Below, piece after piece: positions 16,871-25,287 of a DNA stretch of 64,000 nucleotides (its first letter is position 1; the number at the start of each line of letters is the position of its first letter). The notes under the pieces were generated by a model. That model saw only the letters and a program-made list of their open reading frames with translations. It was not told the DNA's origin and did no database searches. This DNA comes from an uncultured Lachnospiraceae bacterium (GTDB taxonomy: Bacteria; Bacillota; Clostridia; Lachnospirales; Lachnospiraceae), in the NCBI GenBank assembly GCA_900550285.1, contig URRW01000001.1, positions 1-64,000 of the forward strand, in the 5' to 3' direction. The position numbers were made by a program, and so were the translations under genes.

Positions 16871-18504
16871 CTCTCTTTTTTCTCCTTTTTCTTCCGGTTT
16901 GCAAGCCCTGCGGTCAGCTCCCTGCCCGCAAAATTTACGAACAGTATAAACAACGACAGCACAAAGATCTCGCTGTATTTGTTGTAATATTGAAGCTCCT
17001 TGATCTTTGTCGTAATGACCATCGTTCTCGCCCCTGCAATGAAAATGACCGCGCTGATCGTTACCATCGCATTGACAAAATAGTAGCCGAACACCTCTAA
17101 AATCGTCGGCAGGACGTTCGGCGTTACGACCCGCGCCACCGTTTTGATCCAGCTGTCCCCCATGAGCATCGCCGTCGTCTCCCACGAAGCGTTCAGCTTT
17201 GACAAAGACGCCTTCATCATCAGATACGGCGTGCTGAAATAATGGATGACGTTGCACAAAACGAGGATCGCCAGCGTCCCCTGCAGAAAGCTTCCCGAAA
17301 AAACAAACAGGTAAGCCAGGCCGAGCACCATGCCGGGGATCGTATTCGTGATCATCGCCATCGCCTCGACGCATTTTTTCGCCGCCTCAGGCAGGCTGCT
17401 TCTGGCAGAAACGAGCGCGCAGCCATAGGCGGTCAGCGTCCCAAGCAGCGCCGTCAGAAGCGATACGGTCAGCGAATTTCCCATGACGCGCCGCAGGGCG
17501 CTGTCCTGCATCACATCCGAAAAATGCGACAGCGTAAAGGTAATGTGGTAAGGCCAGTCCTGTACGAACGGGATCACAAAGATCACCGCAAACACCGCCA
17601 GCACACACACCGCAGCTGCGCCCGAAAGCGTTCCGCACACCACGTCGCGCACACGGTTTACGGAAAGCTCTGTCCTGGAAATCTTCGTGTAACGCACATT
17701 GTATTTTTCCAGCAGATGCAGAACCGCCACGCTCAGCACGCTCGGCAAAAGCATGAGCAGCGCGATCACCGCGCCGCGCCCGAAATCCGGCACGCTTCCT
17801 AACATTTCCCGGTAAAGCACCCCCGCGATCGTGTCAAATTCGCCGCCCACCGCCGCCGGAATGCCAAAATCTGTAAAGCACAGGAAAAAGGTCTGGATAA
17901 ACGATGACACCAGCGCCCCGGACAGCGGTCGGAGCACCGTCATGCCGAAATTTTTGACCGGATTATCCTGCAAAAGCCGCGACACCACCGTAAAGCTTTT
18001 GTCGATATACTGCATCGTGTTCTGGATGAGCATAAACGACACCGGAAGCGTGTAGATCACATAGCCGGTCAAAAGCCCGTTAAAGCCGTAAATATCGAAC
18101 AGCTGCCGCCCGAACAGCTTTGTGAGAAGCCCCTGCTTCCCGAAGGAATACATGATCGCAAAGCCATATGTGATCGTCGGCAGAAGCATCGGCAGCCGCG
18201 CCGTCTGTGCGACCGCTTTTTTCAGCCAGCCCGGCACGTGGGTGTAATGCACCGTATAGGACAGCAGAAACGCCAGCATGGTCGTCACCGCCGCGGACAC
18301 GCCCGACACCAAAAAGCTGTTCCCCAGCGCCCTGCGGATGTCTGCGTCCCCCAGAATGTCCGCATAATTGGCGAGCCCCGCGCCGCCCCCGGACACAAAG
18401 GATTTTCCCAGAAGTGCCGCTGCCGGAACCGCCAGAAACAGCGCAAAATAAACCGCTGCCGCCCCAAAGATCAGCCACAGCTCCTTATTTTTCCTTGTTT
18501 TCAT
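16867..18504 (-). CDS. ABC transporter permease, two fused permease domains
   Basis: 545 residues from the ATG at 18504 (GAGG upstream). About twelve hydrophobic segments in two halves, each with its own permease core, the first with TARLPMLLPTITYGFAI and the second with a NTIPGMVLGLAYLF loop typical of the EAA region. One polypeptide therefore replaces the two separate permeases (PhnU, PhnV) of the Salmonella system. It overlaps its ATPase gene's end closely and the binding-protein gene by four bases. Confidence 0.9.
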   Translation of the reverse strand: MKTRKNKELWLIFGAAAVYFALFLAVPAAALLGKSFVSGGGAGLANYADILGDADIRRALGNSFLVSGVSAAVTTMLAFLLSYTVHYTHVPGWLKKAVAQTARLPMLLPTITYGFAIMYSFGKQGLLTKLFGRQLFDIYGFNGLLTGYVIYTLPVSFMLIQNTMQYIDKSFTVVSRLLQDNPVKNFGMTVLRPLSGALVSSFIQTFFLCFTDFGIPAAVGGEFDTIAGVLYREMLGSVPDFGRGAVIALLMLLPSVLSVAVLHLLEKYNVRYTKISRTELSVNRVRDVVCGTLSGAAAVCVLAVFAVIFVIPFVQDWPYHITFTLSHFSDVMQDSALRRVMGNSLTVSLLTALLGTLTAYGCALVSARSSLPEAAKKCVEAMAMITNTIPGMVLGLAYLFVFSGSFLQGTLAILVLCNVIHYFSTPYLMMKASLSKLNASWETTAMLMGDSWIKTVARVVTPNVLPTILEVFGYYFVNAMVTISAVIFIAGARTMVITTKIKELQYYNKYSEIFVLSLFILFVNFAGRELTAGLANRKKKEKKER

Positions 18505-18515
18505 CCTCTGCTTCC

Positions 18516-19292
18516 TCACGCCGACGGCTGAATGCACGCATCCGGGGCGGAAAACGTAAACAGCGAAAAGATGTTGTTACGCTTGATCTCAAGCTGGTTT
18601 AGGATGAATTTTTTTACGAAGCCGTTCTGGGGCGTGCGGATGATCTCCTCCGGCTTCCCGTACTGCGAAATCTGCCCCTCGTTGATGATGAGCACCCGGT
18701 CGGAAAGGGTCAGCGCCTCCTCCGGGTCGTGGGTCACGATGATCGTCGTCAGATGATACTGCTTTGCGATCGTGCGGATCCGCTCCTTGATCGACTCCTT
18801 GATCACGCCGTCCAGCGCGCTTAAGGGCTCGTCCAAAAGCAGGATCCTCGGCTTCATCACAAGCGTGCGCGCCAGCGCTGCCCTCTGCTTTTGCCCGCCG
18901 GAAAGCTGGTCGATGCGCTTATCCAGATGCTCCTCCAGCCCCAAAAGCCCGATCAGCTCCCGCACCTCTTCCTCCGAAGAAATGCCCGGCCTGTTTTTCA
19001 GCCCGTAAGTGATGTTCTTATATACGTTCAGATTCGGGAACAGCGCGTAATCCTGAAAAACGATGTTGAAGCCGCGCTTTTCCATCGGCGTTTCGGTAAT
19101 GTCCTGCCCGTCAAAAGTAATCGTCCCCTCGTCCGCCGAAGTGATCCCCAGAATCAGGTTTAACAGCGTCGTCTTGCCGCAGCCCGAAGGTCCGAGGATC
19201 GATACGATCTCCCCATCCTCTATCGAAAGTGAAATATCCTTTAATACAGTTTTTCCGTCGTAAGCTTTGCTCAAATGCTCCAATGTCAGCAT
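18516..19292 (-). CDS. ABC transporter ATP-binding protein, 2-aminoethylphosphonate type
   Basis: 258 residues. Walker A GPSGCGKT, Q loop FQDYALFPN, signature LSGGQKQRAALAR, Walker B ILLLDEPLSALD and the H loop in VTHDPEEA are intact. It belongs to the group that includes PotA, FbpC and PhnT. The C-terminal 40 residues lack a full TOBE domain. It is the first gene of the five-gene phosphonate operon; no promoter was recognised with confidence in 19293-19564. Confidence 0.92.
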   Translation of the reverse strand: MLTLEHLSKAYDGKTVLKDISLSIEDGEIVSILGPSGCGKTTLLNLILGITSADEGTITFDGQDITETPMEKRGFNIVFQDYALFPNLNVYKNITYGLKNRPGISSEEEVRELIGLLGLEEHLDKRIDQLSGGQKQRAALARTLVMKPRILLLDEPLSALDGVIKESIKERIRTIAKQYHLTTIIVTHDPEEALTLSDRVLIINEGQISQYGKPEEIIRTPQNGFVKKFILNQLEIKRNNIFSLFTFSAPDACIQPSA

Positions 19293-19564
19293 CCCGTGCG
19301 CTCCTTTCCCGCCTAACAGCCGCTTTTTTCATTTCTTCCGTTTAACGGGTCTATCTTATCAGTACAGGCTTCCGTCTTTCTATCACACTCCGGCAAAACT
19401 CTCGTAAGGTTTTTCTGGCGCTTTTGCAAAGGCCTTGTAAAACGGCGCTTACCGGGTATTTCATCCGCCCTGCGGGCATCTCACCCCTTCCCCCGTTGTC
19501 ATCCCGCCTTTTTCCGGTTAAAATGATCCCATCGGTACCGAAAACGATTCACAGGAGGTTTCCC

Positions 19565-20011
19565 ATGAAGCTTACCATTCATCAGGATCTGAAATTTTCA
19601 GAAACGGAAATCACGGTCAGCTGCGCCGCGGTCGATTCCCGTCTGGAACGCCTGATCCGCCTGATCCGCCAGCACAGCTTTTCGCTGACCGGCTATGCGG
19701 ACGGCTGCGAATACCAGCTGGCGGCGGAACAGATCTGCTATATTGAAAGCGTGGACGGCAAAACCTTTTTTTATCTGGAAAAAGAGGTCTATTCCGCCAA
19801 AGAAACGCTTGCCGTTCTGGAACAGCTGCTTTCCGGCACAGCCTTTGCGCGCATCAGCAAAAGCTGCATCGTTAATACGGACTTTTTAAAATGCGTCCGA
19901 CCGCTGTACAACCACCGTCTGGAAGCCGAGCTGAAAAACGGCGAAAAACTCATTATCACGCGAAGCTATATCGAACCGCTGAAGCAAAAATTGAGAGGAG
20001 AACGCTTATGA
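19565..20011 (+). CDS. LytTR-domain transcription regulator
   Basis: 148 residues from an ATG with AGGAGG upstream. The N-terminal 45 residues are a short linker; residues about 50-148 are a LytTR DNA-binding domain (ICYIESVDGKTFFYL, FARISKSCIVN, RSYIEPLKQKL). It has no receiver domain. It overlaps the next gene by ATGA; LytTR regulators paired with a DUF3021 membrane protein are common in Firmicutes and usually control their own operon. It is divergent from the phosphonate operon; a regulatory link is possible but not shown. Confidence 0.88.
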   Translation: MKLTIHQDLKFSETEITVSCAAVDSRLERLIRLIRQHSFSLTGYADGCEYQLAAEQICYIESVDGKTFFYLEKEVYSAKETLAVLEQLLSGTAFARISKSCIVNTDFLKCVRPLYNHRLEAELKNGEKLIITRSYIEPLKQKLRGERL

Positions 20012-20409
20012 AAACCTTATTTTCCGTCCGCATCCCGTCCATCTGCGTCTGCTTTACCCTGTCCGCGCTCTTTATGGCGGCGTCCGACCTGCTCGCCGGT
20101 AATTTTTCCGGCGTCACTTATCTTGTTTTTTTCCTCTGGGTGCTGATCTGTCAGGGAATCGACTGGCTGCTCTGCCACGTGGATTTTAAAAGCTGGAAAA
20201 GCTACTGCCTGACCGAATCCCTCCTTTTATATGTGCTGACCTTCCTATTCTTCCGGCTGATCTTCTGGCACAGCCTCAGCCTGCGGCAGTTTCTCTGGTT
20301 CTCTGCGGTTTTCTGGATCGTGGATCTGAGCGTCTTTTCCTACTTCCGCAAAAAAAATGAGCTGGAAGCGGAAGAGATCAACGCGCTCTTAAGAGATGAC
20401 AAATCCTGA
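20008..20409 (+). CDS. DUF3021 membrane protein
   Basis: 133 residues with four hydrophobic segments (about 8-28, 36-54, 68-88, 95-115) and a charged cytoplasmic tail (KKNELEAEEINALLRDD). Size, topology and coupling to a LytTR gene identify DUF3021, thought to restrain the partner regulator at the membrane. GAGGAG precedes the ATG; the four-base overlap with the LytTR gene indicates translational coupling. Confidence 0.8.
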   Translation: MKTLFSVRIPSICVCFTLSALFMAASDLLAGNFSGVTYLVFFLWVLICQGIDWLLCHVDFKSWKSYCLTESLLLYVLTFLFFRLIFWHSLSLRQFLWFSAVFWIVDLSVFSYFRKKNELEAEEINALLRDDKS

Positions 20410-20420
20410 TAGATCCATAC

Positions 20421-20476
20421 AAAAAAGAGCTTCCTGCCCGGCAGTCCATTGCCGCCGGGCAGAAGCTCTTTTTTGC
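20421..20476. terminator. bidirectional terminator
   Basis: AAAAAAGAGCTTC / GAAGCTCTTTTTT with an inner GCCCGGC/GCCGGGC stem, between convergent genes ending at 20409 and 20490. Confidence 0.9.
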
Positions 20477-20489
20477 TCTTTTTGATCTT

Positions 20490-21620
20490 CTATTTTTCTA
20501 TCTCTTCCCCGTCCACGCCATAGCAGCGCACCGTCTCATAGTCCCTGTTGCAGGACAGCATGAGCGTCCGTTTTTCCAGATTATAAACGCCAGACCAGAG
20601 CGTGCCGGAGAAAATGCCGTCCTCCGTTTTGTCCTGCTGTACCGCCTCCAAAAGCCCCATCGCCTCATCCTCGGTCAGCACGCCGCCGCTCTTTTTCAAG
20701 CCTTCCGTCAGGATCTCCCAGCGGTCCTGACCTTTGCCGTCGCCATAGGCTTCGCCGGGCGTCAGCACGAAATTCGTCGTCGCCAGCTTTTCGCCCTCTT
20801 CCGCACGGATCACGGTCATCACGTTATCCACATATTCCACCGTCGCGCTGTCTCCGGACGCGTCCGCGATCTGGAAATGATAGGGCGCGTTGGCGGAGGA
20901 GTGCATGTCGTACTGCTCCAAAAGCCCGATCGCCTCATCTACGGTCGCCGCCTTGTCCAGCACCATCCGGATCGCGGAGGTCGTCGTGATCGGCGTCTTT
21001 CCGGTTTCCTGAACGGTCGGCTCGTTATAAAGCTGGAGCACGCCGATCGCAAGCCCTGCTTCGTTTACGCCGTCCAGCGGGATGTACGGCGCCGCCAGCG
21101 CCAGCGCCTTATCCTGCAGGCTTGAACCATCCGTAAATCCGATATAGCTTAAATTTACCATCGAAATCGACTCATAGCCGTCTTCCGGATCCGTATGTAC
21201 AAGCGCATAGGAAGCTTCCTTATTGTCAAAGTTGCGGGCAAAAAGCTTCTCGCCCTCCGGCGTCTCCGCCGCGAAGGTGGAGCATCCCAGATTGGGCAGG
21301 CTGATCTGGACCGGAAGCCCTTTCATCAGCTTTTTCACGATAAATCCGGCAAGCTCGCTGTCCGTTTTCGCCCCTGTTTCCAGAAACTCGTCCAGTCCGT
21401 AATCCGCCTTGTAATCCATCGTATAATAAAAATCATCCTGCTTCTGCAAAGACCATACGCTGCCCAGTTCCTTGCGGAATACAAATAAAACGCATAATGC
21501 CGCAGCCAGAATCAGCGCCAGCACGACCGCAAGTATGGTCAAAACCGCCTTTCCAATCCTTCTGCCGGGTGTCAGAGAACTGTTGTCCTTCTCTTTTCTG
21601 TGTAAAAAAGCTGATGCCAT
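20490..21620 (-). CDS. membrane-anchored linear amide C-N hydrolase (choloylglycine hydrolase/C45-like Ntn fold)
   Basis: 376 residues. A hydrophobic segment at about 24-50 anchors an outside-facing catalytic domain. The nucleophile region NLGCSTFAAETPEG...LFARNFD (Cys about 113) matches Ntn hydrolases of the bile-salt hydrolase/penicillin acylase group, where Cys must become N-terminal; here it is internal, so self-cleavage would be needed. Other family marks are VNEAGLAIGVL, TTTSAIRMVLDKAATVDEAI and LATTNFVLTP. The substrate is unknown: bile acid amides, N-acyl amino acids or penicillins are possible. It is preceded by a MarR gene in the same operon, suggesting substrate- or stress-responsive control. 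Confidence 0.85.
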   Translation of the reverse strand: MASAFLHRKEKDNSSLTPGRRIGKAVLTILAVVLALILAAALCVLFVFRKELGSVWSLQKQDDFYYTMDYKADYGLDEFLETGAKTDSELAGFIVKKLMKGLPVQISLPNLGCSTFAAETPEGEKLFARNFDNKEASYALVHTDPEDGYESISMVNLSYIGFTDGSSLQDKALALAAPYIPLDGVNEAGLAIGVLQLYNEPTVQETGKTPITTTSAIRMVLDKAATVDEAIGLLEQYDMHSSANAPYHFQIADASGDSATVEYVDNVMTVIRAEEGEKLATTNFVLTPGEAYGDGKGQDRWEILTEGLKKSGGVLTEDEAMGLLEAVQQDKTEDGIFSGTLWSGVYNLEKRTLMLSCNRDYETVRCYGVDGEEIEK

Positions 21621-21655
21621 GTTTCGTTTCTCCTTTTCGATCGGAGAACAAAGCC

Positions 21656-22123
21656 TTATGAATGCAGCGGCGCAAACACCGTATCGTAATCCGTTTCCAT
21701 CGCCTCAAAATTTTTTAAAAGCTGGTCCAGCACCTTATAAAATACTACAAGCTCCTTCGGGTTGATCCCCTCGTCCGCGTGCTCCAGAAGCGTCTGGATC
21801 ACTTCCACGATCCTCTCAGTCTGCTCTTTTCCCTCTTCCGTCAGAAAATAGCTGGCGTTATACCGCCCTGCCGCGCCTTCCTTGCGCACCATCCCTGCCT
21901 TGATCAGCTCGGAAAACGTCCGCGAGATCAGCGCCTGATCCAGATCACAGCGTTCCGCAACCTCCGAAAAGCGCAGCCCCTCGGGATGCCTTCCCAGAAT
22001 ATACAAAACCGTGGTGTGCGCTGCCTTTAAGCCCAGCTTCCCCATTCCTGCCGTCTTGATCGCCTGTATTTTTTTGTTCATGCGAGACACAGAAAGCGTA
22101 AACTTCAGAAAACGGTCATCCAT
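21656..22123 (-). CDS. MarR-family transcription regulator
   Basis: 155 residues, winged helix at about 35-110 (GLRFSEVAERCDLDQALISRTFSELIKAGMV) with flanking dimerisation helices. Starts at the ATG at 22123 with GGAGG upstream. It is the first gene of the operon with the Ntn hydrolase gene, 35 bases apart. Its promoter contains a perfect inverted repeat over the -35 box and a second at the transcript start, so it most likely represses itself and the hydrolase. Confidence 0.9.
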   Translation of the reverse strand: MDDRFLKFTLSVSRMNKKIQAIKTAGMGKLGLKAAHTTVLYILGRHPEGLRFSEVAERCDLDQALISRTFSELIKAGMVRKEGAAGRYNASYFLTEEGKEQTERIVEVIQTLLEHADEGINPKELVVFYKVLDQLLKNFEAMETDYDTVFAPLHS

Positions 22124-22143
22124 CCTTCTTGTTCCTCCTGTTG

Positions 22144-22195
22144 TCTGTACCCGGTACAGATTGTATTATATCCGTTTTTGTTGAGTTGTCAACAA
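22144..22195 (-). promoter_or_regulatory. MarR operon promoter with two palindromic operators
   Basis: On the minus strand TTGACA (22192-22187), 16 bases, TATAAT (22170-22165). TTGTTGA-N4-TCAACAA (22178-22195) covers the -35 box; TCTGTAC-CCG-GTACAGA (22144-22160) covers the likely start of transcription. Both are perfect and placed as repressor sites. Confidence 0.8.
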
Positions 22196-22222
22196 TTATT
22201 TTTGACGCTGTCAGAAACGGCG

Positions 22223-22741
22223 TTATCCCCGATCCGGCTTTTCTGCCTGCAGCTGCGCCTTGTATTCTTTTCCCTCTTCCACATAATGCCGCGCGTTTTT
22301 CAGGTTTGCCTCCAGCTCCTCCTGCCGCACCCGGCGCACGATTCTGGCGGGGCTTCCAAGCACGAGGGAGCCGTCCGGCACAACCGTTCCCTGCGTCACG
22401 AGTGCGCCTGCGCCTACGATGCAGTTTTTTCCGACCGACGCGCCGTTTAAAAGGATTGCGCCCATGCCGATCAGGCTGTTGTCCCCCACCGTGCAGCCGT
22501 GCACGATGGCGCTGTGCCCGATTGTCACATTTTCTCCGACGCGCACATCAAAGCCCTTGTCCACATGGATCACGCAGTTATCCTGCACGTTCGTGCGCGC
22601 GCCGATTAAAACGCTTCCCGCTCCCGCCCGCACCGTGGCGTGGAACCACACGCTGCACTCCTCCCCGATACGGACGTCGCCGTATACGGCTGCATCCGGC
22701 GCGATAAAAGCGCTCTTCGCAATTTCCGGTTTTTTCAGCAT
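22223..22741 (-). CDS. gamma-class carbonic anhydrase-like hexapeptide-repeat protein
   Basis: 172 residues of left-handed beta-helix repeats (VYGDVRIGEECSVWFHATV, IGARTNVQDNCVIH, ENVTIGHSAIVHGC) followed by a C-terminal helix. The three metal-binding His positions of the YrdA/gamma carbonic anhydrase group are present in VIHVD, IGHSAIVHG. Trimeric cytosolic protein; enzymatic activity is not proven for most bacterial members. Confidence 0.88.
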   Translation of the reverse strand: MLKKPEIAKSAFIAPDAAVYGDVRIGEECSVWFHATVRAGAGSVLIGARTNVQDNCVIHVDKGFDVRVGENVTIGHSAIVHGCTVGDNSLIGMGAILLNGASVGKNCIVGAGALVTQGTVVPDGSLVLGSPARIVRRVRQEELEANLKNARHYVEEGKEYKAQLQAEKPDRG

Positions 22742-22994
22742 TTTTTCCTCCTGATAAAATCCCCTGACTGAGCTATCTGCGGATTGTTCCGCGTTTCACG
22801 CTCCCACAATCCGCCCTAAAAAGATTTTATCACATTCCATTGCCGTTTTCATCTCCATTTCGATCCCCCATTTGCATCCATTCAGCCCGCGCCCACCCGC
22901 AAAACGCTCTTTTTCTTGCAAATCCCCGCGTTTCCGGCTATACTGCATGATGAAATATTGGAACGCAAGAAACAGCTATGAACGGAGAATTACT

Positions 22995-24551
22995 ATGAGC
23001 ATATTGAATGTAGAACATCTGTCCCACGGCTTCGGCGACCGAGCGATCTTCCACGACGTTTCCTTCCGCCTGTTAAAAGGCGAGCACATCGGTCTGATCG
23101 GCGCAAACGGCGAAGGCAAATCCACCTTCATGAACATCATTACCGGACGGCTGATGCCCGACGAGGGCAAGGTCGAATGGTCCAAAAACGTCCGCGCAGG
23201 CTATCTGGATCAGCACACCGCCCTTGAAAAAGGCATGACGATCCGTCAGGTACTCACGTCCGCCTTCGACTTTCTTCTCGATATGGAGCAGGAGTTAAAC
23301 GGCATTTATGACAAAATGGGAGAAGCCGACGAGGACGGCTTAAACGCGCTGATGGAAGAGGCGGGAACGCTGCAGGAACTTTTGACCGCGCACGATTTTT
23401 ATATGATCGATTCGAAGGTAGAGGAGGTCGGGCGCGCCCTCGGGCTTGCAGACATCGGTTTGGAAAAGGACGTTTCCGAGCTGTCCGGCGGCCAGCGCAC
23501 AAAGGTGCTTCTGGGCAAGCTTCTGCTGGAAAAGCCCGACATCCTTTTGCTGGACGAGCCGACCAACTATCTGGACGCCGTCCACATCGAATGGCTCAAA
23601 CGCTACTTAAACGAATATGAAAACGCTTTCATCCTGATTTCCCACGACATCCCGTTTTTGAACAGCGTCGTAAACCTGATCTATCACATGGACAACCAGC
23701 AGCTTACCCGCTATGTGGGCGATTACGACAAGTTTCAGGAAGTTTACGCCATGAAAAAGGCGCAGCTGGAAGCCGCTTACAACAAGCAGCAGAAAGAGAT
23801 CGCGGATTTAAAGGATTTTGTGGCGCGCAACAAAGCCCGCGTTTCCACCCGGAACATGGCGATGTCCCGCCAGAAAAAGCTCGACAAGATGGACGTGATC
23901 GAGCTGCAGGCAGAAAAGCCGAAGCCGGAATTTAATTTCAGGGAGGCGCGCACACCGGGACGCTATATTTTCCAGACAAAGGATCTCGTGATCGGCTATG
24001 ACGAGCCCCTTTCCTCCCCGCTTACCCTTGCGATGGAACGCGGGCAGAAGATCGTCCTGACCGGCGCAAACGGCATCGGAAAATCCACCCTGTTAAAAAG
24101 CATCCTCGGGCTGATCCCGCCCATTTCCGGAAGCGTGGAGCAGGGCGATTATCTGGAAATCGGTTACTTTGAGCAGGAAATGAGCCAGGATATTTCCACC
24201 ACCTGTATTGAGGAGATCTGGCAGGAATTTCCCGGCTACAGCCAGTATGAGGTGCGCTCCGCCCTCGCAAAATGCGGGCTGACGACCAAACACATCGAAA
24301 GCCTCGTCAAGGTGCTCTCCGGCGGCGAGCAGGCAAAAGTGCGCCTCTGCAAGCTCATCAACCGCCCGTCCAACGTGCTCGTGCTCGACGAGCCCACAAA
24401 CCATCTGGACGTGGACGCAAAGGATGAATTAAAGCGCGCCCTGATCGCCTACAAGGGCAGCATCCTTATGGTGTGCCACGAGCCGGAGTTTTATGACGGG
24501 CTTGCGGACGCGGTATGGGATGCGTCCAAATGGACGACCCGGACGGTGTAA
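22995..24551 (+). CDS. ABC-F family ATPase (ribosome-associated, YbiT/YkpA-like)
   Basis: 518 residues from the ATG at 22995 (GGAG at 22984-22987). Two ABC domains with no membrane segments: Walker A GANGEGKS and GANGIGKS, signatures LSGGQRTKVLLG and LSGGEQAKVRLC, Walker B LLLDEPTNYLD and LVLDEPTNHLD. The inter-domain linker (about 240-320, rich in Lys/Gln) is the ribosome-facing tip of this family. Housekeeping translation factor or antibiotic-protection type cannot be separated by eye; the lack of resistance context favours housekeeping. Confidence 0.92.
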   Translation: MSILNVEHLSHGFGDRAIFHDVSFRLLKGEHIGLIGANGEGKSTFMNIITGRLMPDEGKVEWSKNVRAGYLDQHTALEKGMTIRQVLTSAFDFLLDMEQELNGIYDKMGEADEDGLNALMEEAGTLQELLTAHDFYMIDSKVEEVGRALGLADIGLEKDVSELSGGQRTKVLLGKLLLEKPDILLLDEPTNYLDAVHIEWLKRYLNEYENAFILISHDIPFLNSVVNLIYHMDNQQLTRYVGDYDKFQEVYAMKKAQLEAAYNKQQKEIADLKDFVARNKARVSTRNMAMSRQKKLDKMDVIELQAEKPKPEFNFREARTPGRYIFQTKDLVIGYDEPLSSPLTLAMERGQKIVLTGANGIGKSTLLKSILGLIPPISGSVEQGDYLEIGYFEQEMSQDISTTCIEEIWQEFPGYSQYEVRSALAKCGLTTKHIESLVKVLSGGEQAKVRLCKLINRPSNVLVLDEPTNHLDVDAKDELKRALIAYKGSILMVCHEPEFYDGLADAVWDASKWTTRTV

Positions 24552-24570
24552 CCGGTATCGCCTTCCCGAA

Positions 24571-24622
24571 ACAGGGCGGCCGGAATCCCTTTTTCATCAG
24601 ATTCCAGCCGCCCTGTTTTTTG
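24571..24622. terminator. terminator between convergent genes
   Basis: ACAGGGCGGCCGGAAT pairs with ATTCCAGCCGCCCTGT (one mismatched step), followed by six T. Confidence 0.9.
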
Positions 24623-24636
24623 ATCCTCATTCACTT

Positions 24637-25287
24637 TTAAAATTCCCGCTTCTCATAAGCCTTCAGCGAAATCACAAAGGATACCGCCACGACCGCAAGC
24701 GCCGCCGCAAGGATCCCTGCCGCCGAAAGCAGTGAAAAACCTGCCAGCAGCTGTCCTGCCGTTTCGCTGTTCAGATTGGCGCCGTCCGTTAAAGCCGCTG
24801 CCCCTCCCGTCAGCCCGCCGATGATCGCCATGACCGCGATCATCCAGATCCTTCCCTTTGCGGTTCCGAATTTAAACAGCACCGGAAGCTCCAGCGCCAT
24901 GCACAGGCAGCCGCACGCAAATACGACCAGCATGCCGGAAACGCCGAAAAACCGCGCCTTTCCCGGCGACAGCAGGTTCGCTGCCGCCATGACCGCCTCC
25001 GTAAGCAGCGCAATAAAGCCCCCGCTCAACAGCCCCACCGCATACCGTTCCAGCACAAACTGCCTGCGCGTCACAGGAAGCGTCACGGCGACCGACTCCC
25101 ATTTGCTGCGCTCATCCAGCGCCATCACCGTCTGGACGGTCAGCATCCCGACAAAAACATTCATCGCCGCAAACAAAAATGCCATTTTCGAAAACGCAGC
25201 CAGCCCTGCGTATATCACATGGAACACAAACATTACCCTCCACTGCCTGCGCAGCACATACCAGTCTTTCAGCAAAAGTCCTTTCAT
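24637..25287 (-). CDS. ABC-2 type transporter permease
   Basis: 216 residues with six hydrophobic segments, starting MKGLLLKDWYVLRRQW as in clostridial ABC-2 permeases of peptide/bacteriocin-type exporters. ATG at 25287 overlaps the TGA of the ATPase gene. With that ATPase and the GntR regulator it forms a YtrA-type operon, commonly induced by cell-wall-active compounds in other Firmicutes; the inducer here is unknown. Confidence 0.85.
   Translation of the reverse strand: MKGLLLKDWYVLRRQWRVMFVFHVIYAGLAAFSKMAFLFAAMNVFVGMLTVQTVMALDERSKWESVAVTLPVTRRQFVLERYAVGLLSGGFIALLTEAVMAAANLLSPGKARFFGVSGMLVVFACGCLCMALELPVLFKFGTAKGRIWMIAVMAIIGGLTGGAAALTDGANLNSETAGQLLAGFSLLSAAGILAAALAVVAVSFVISLKAYEKREF

Noticed and set aside
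15803..17374. Longer N-terminal extensions of phnW and of the phosphonate-binding lipoprotein
   Set aside because: The extra residues lack ribosome sites; for the lipoprotein they run antisense-like through the permease gene and precede an obvious lipoprotein signal.
19293..19564. Promoter or phosphate-box for the phosphonate operon
   Set aside because: No -35/-10 pair with acceptable spacing or recognisable Pho-type repeat was found by eye, so none is annotated.
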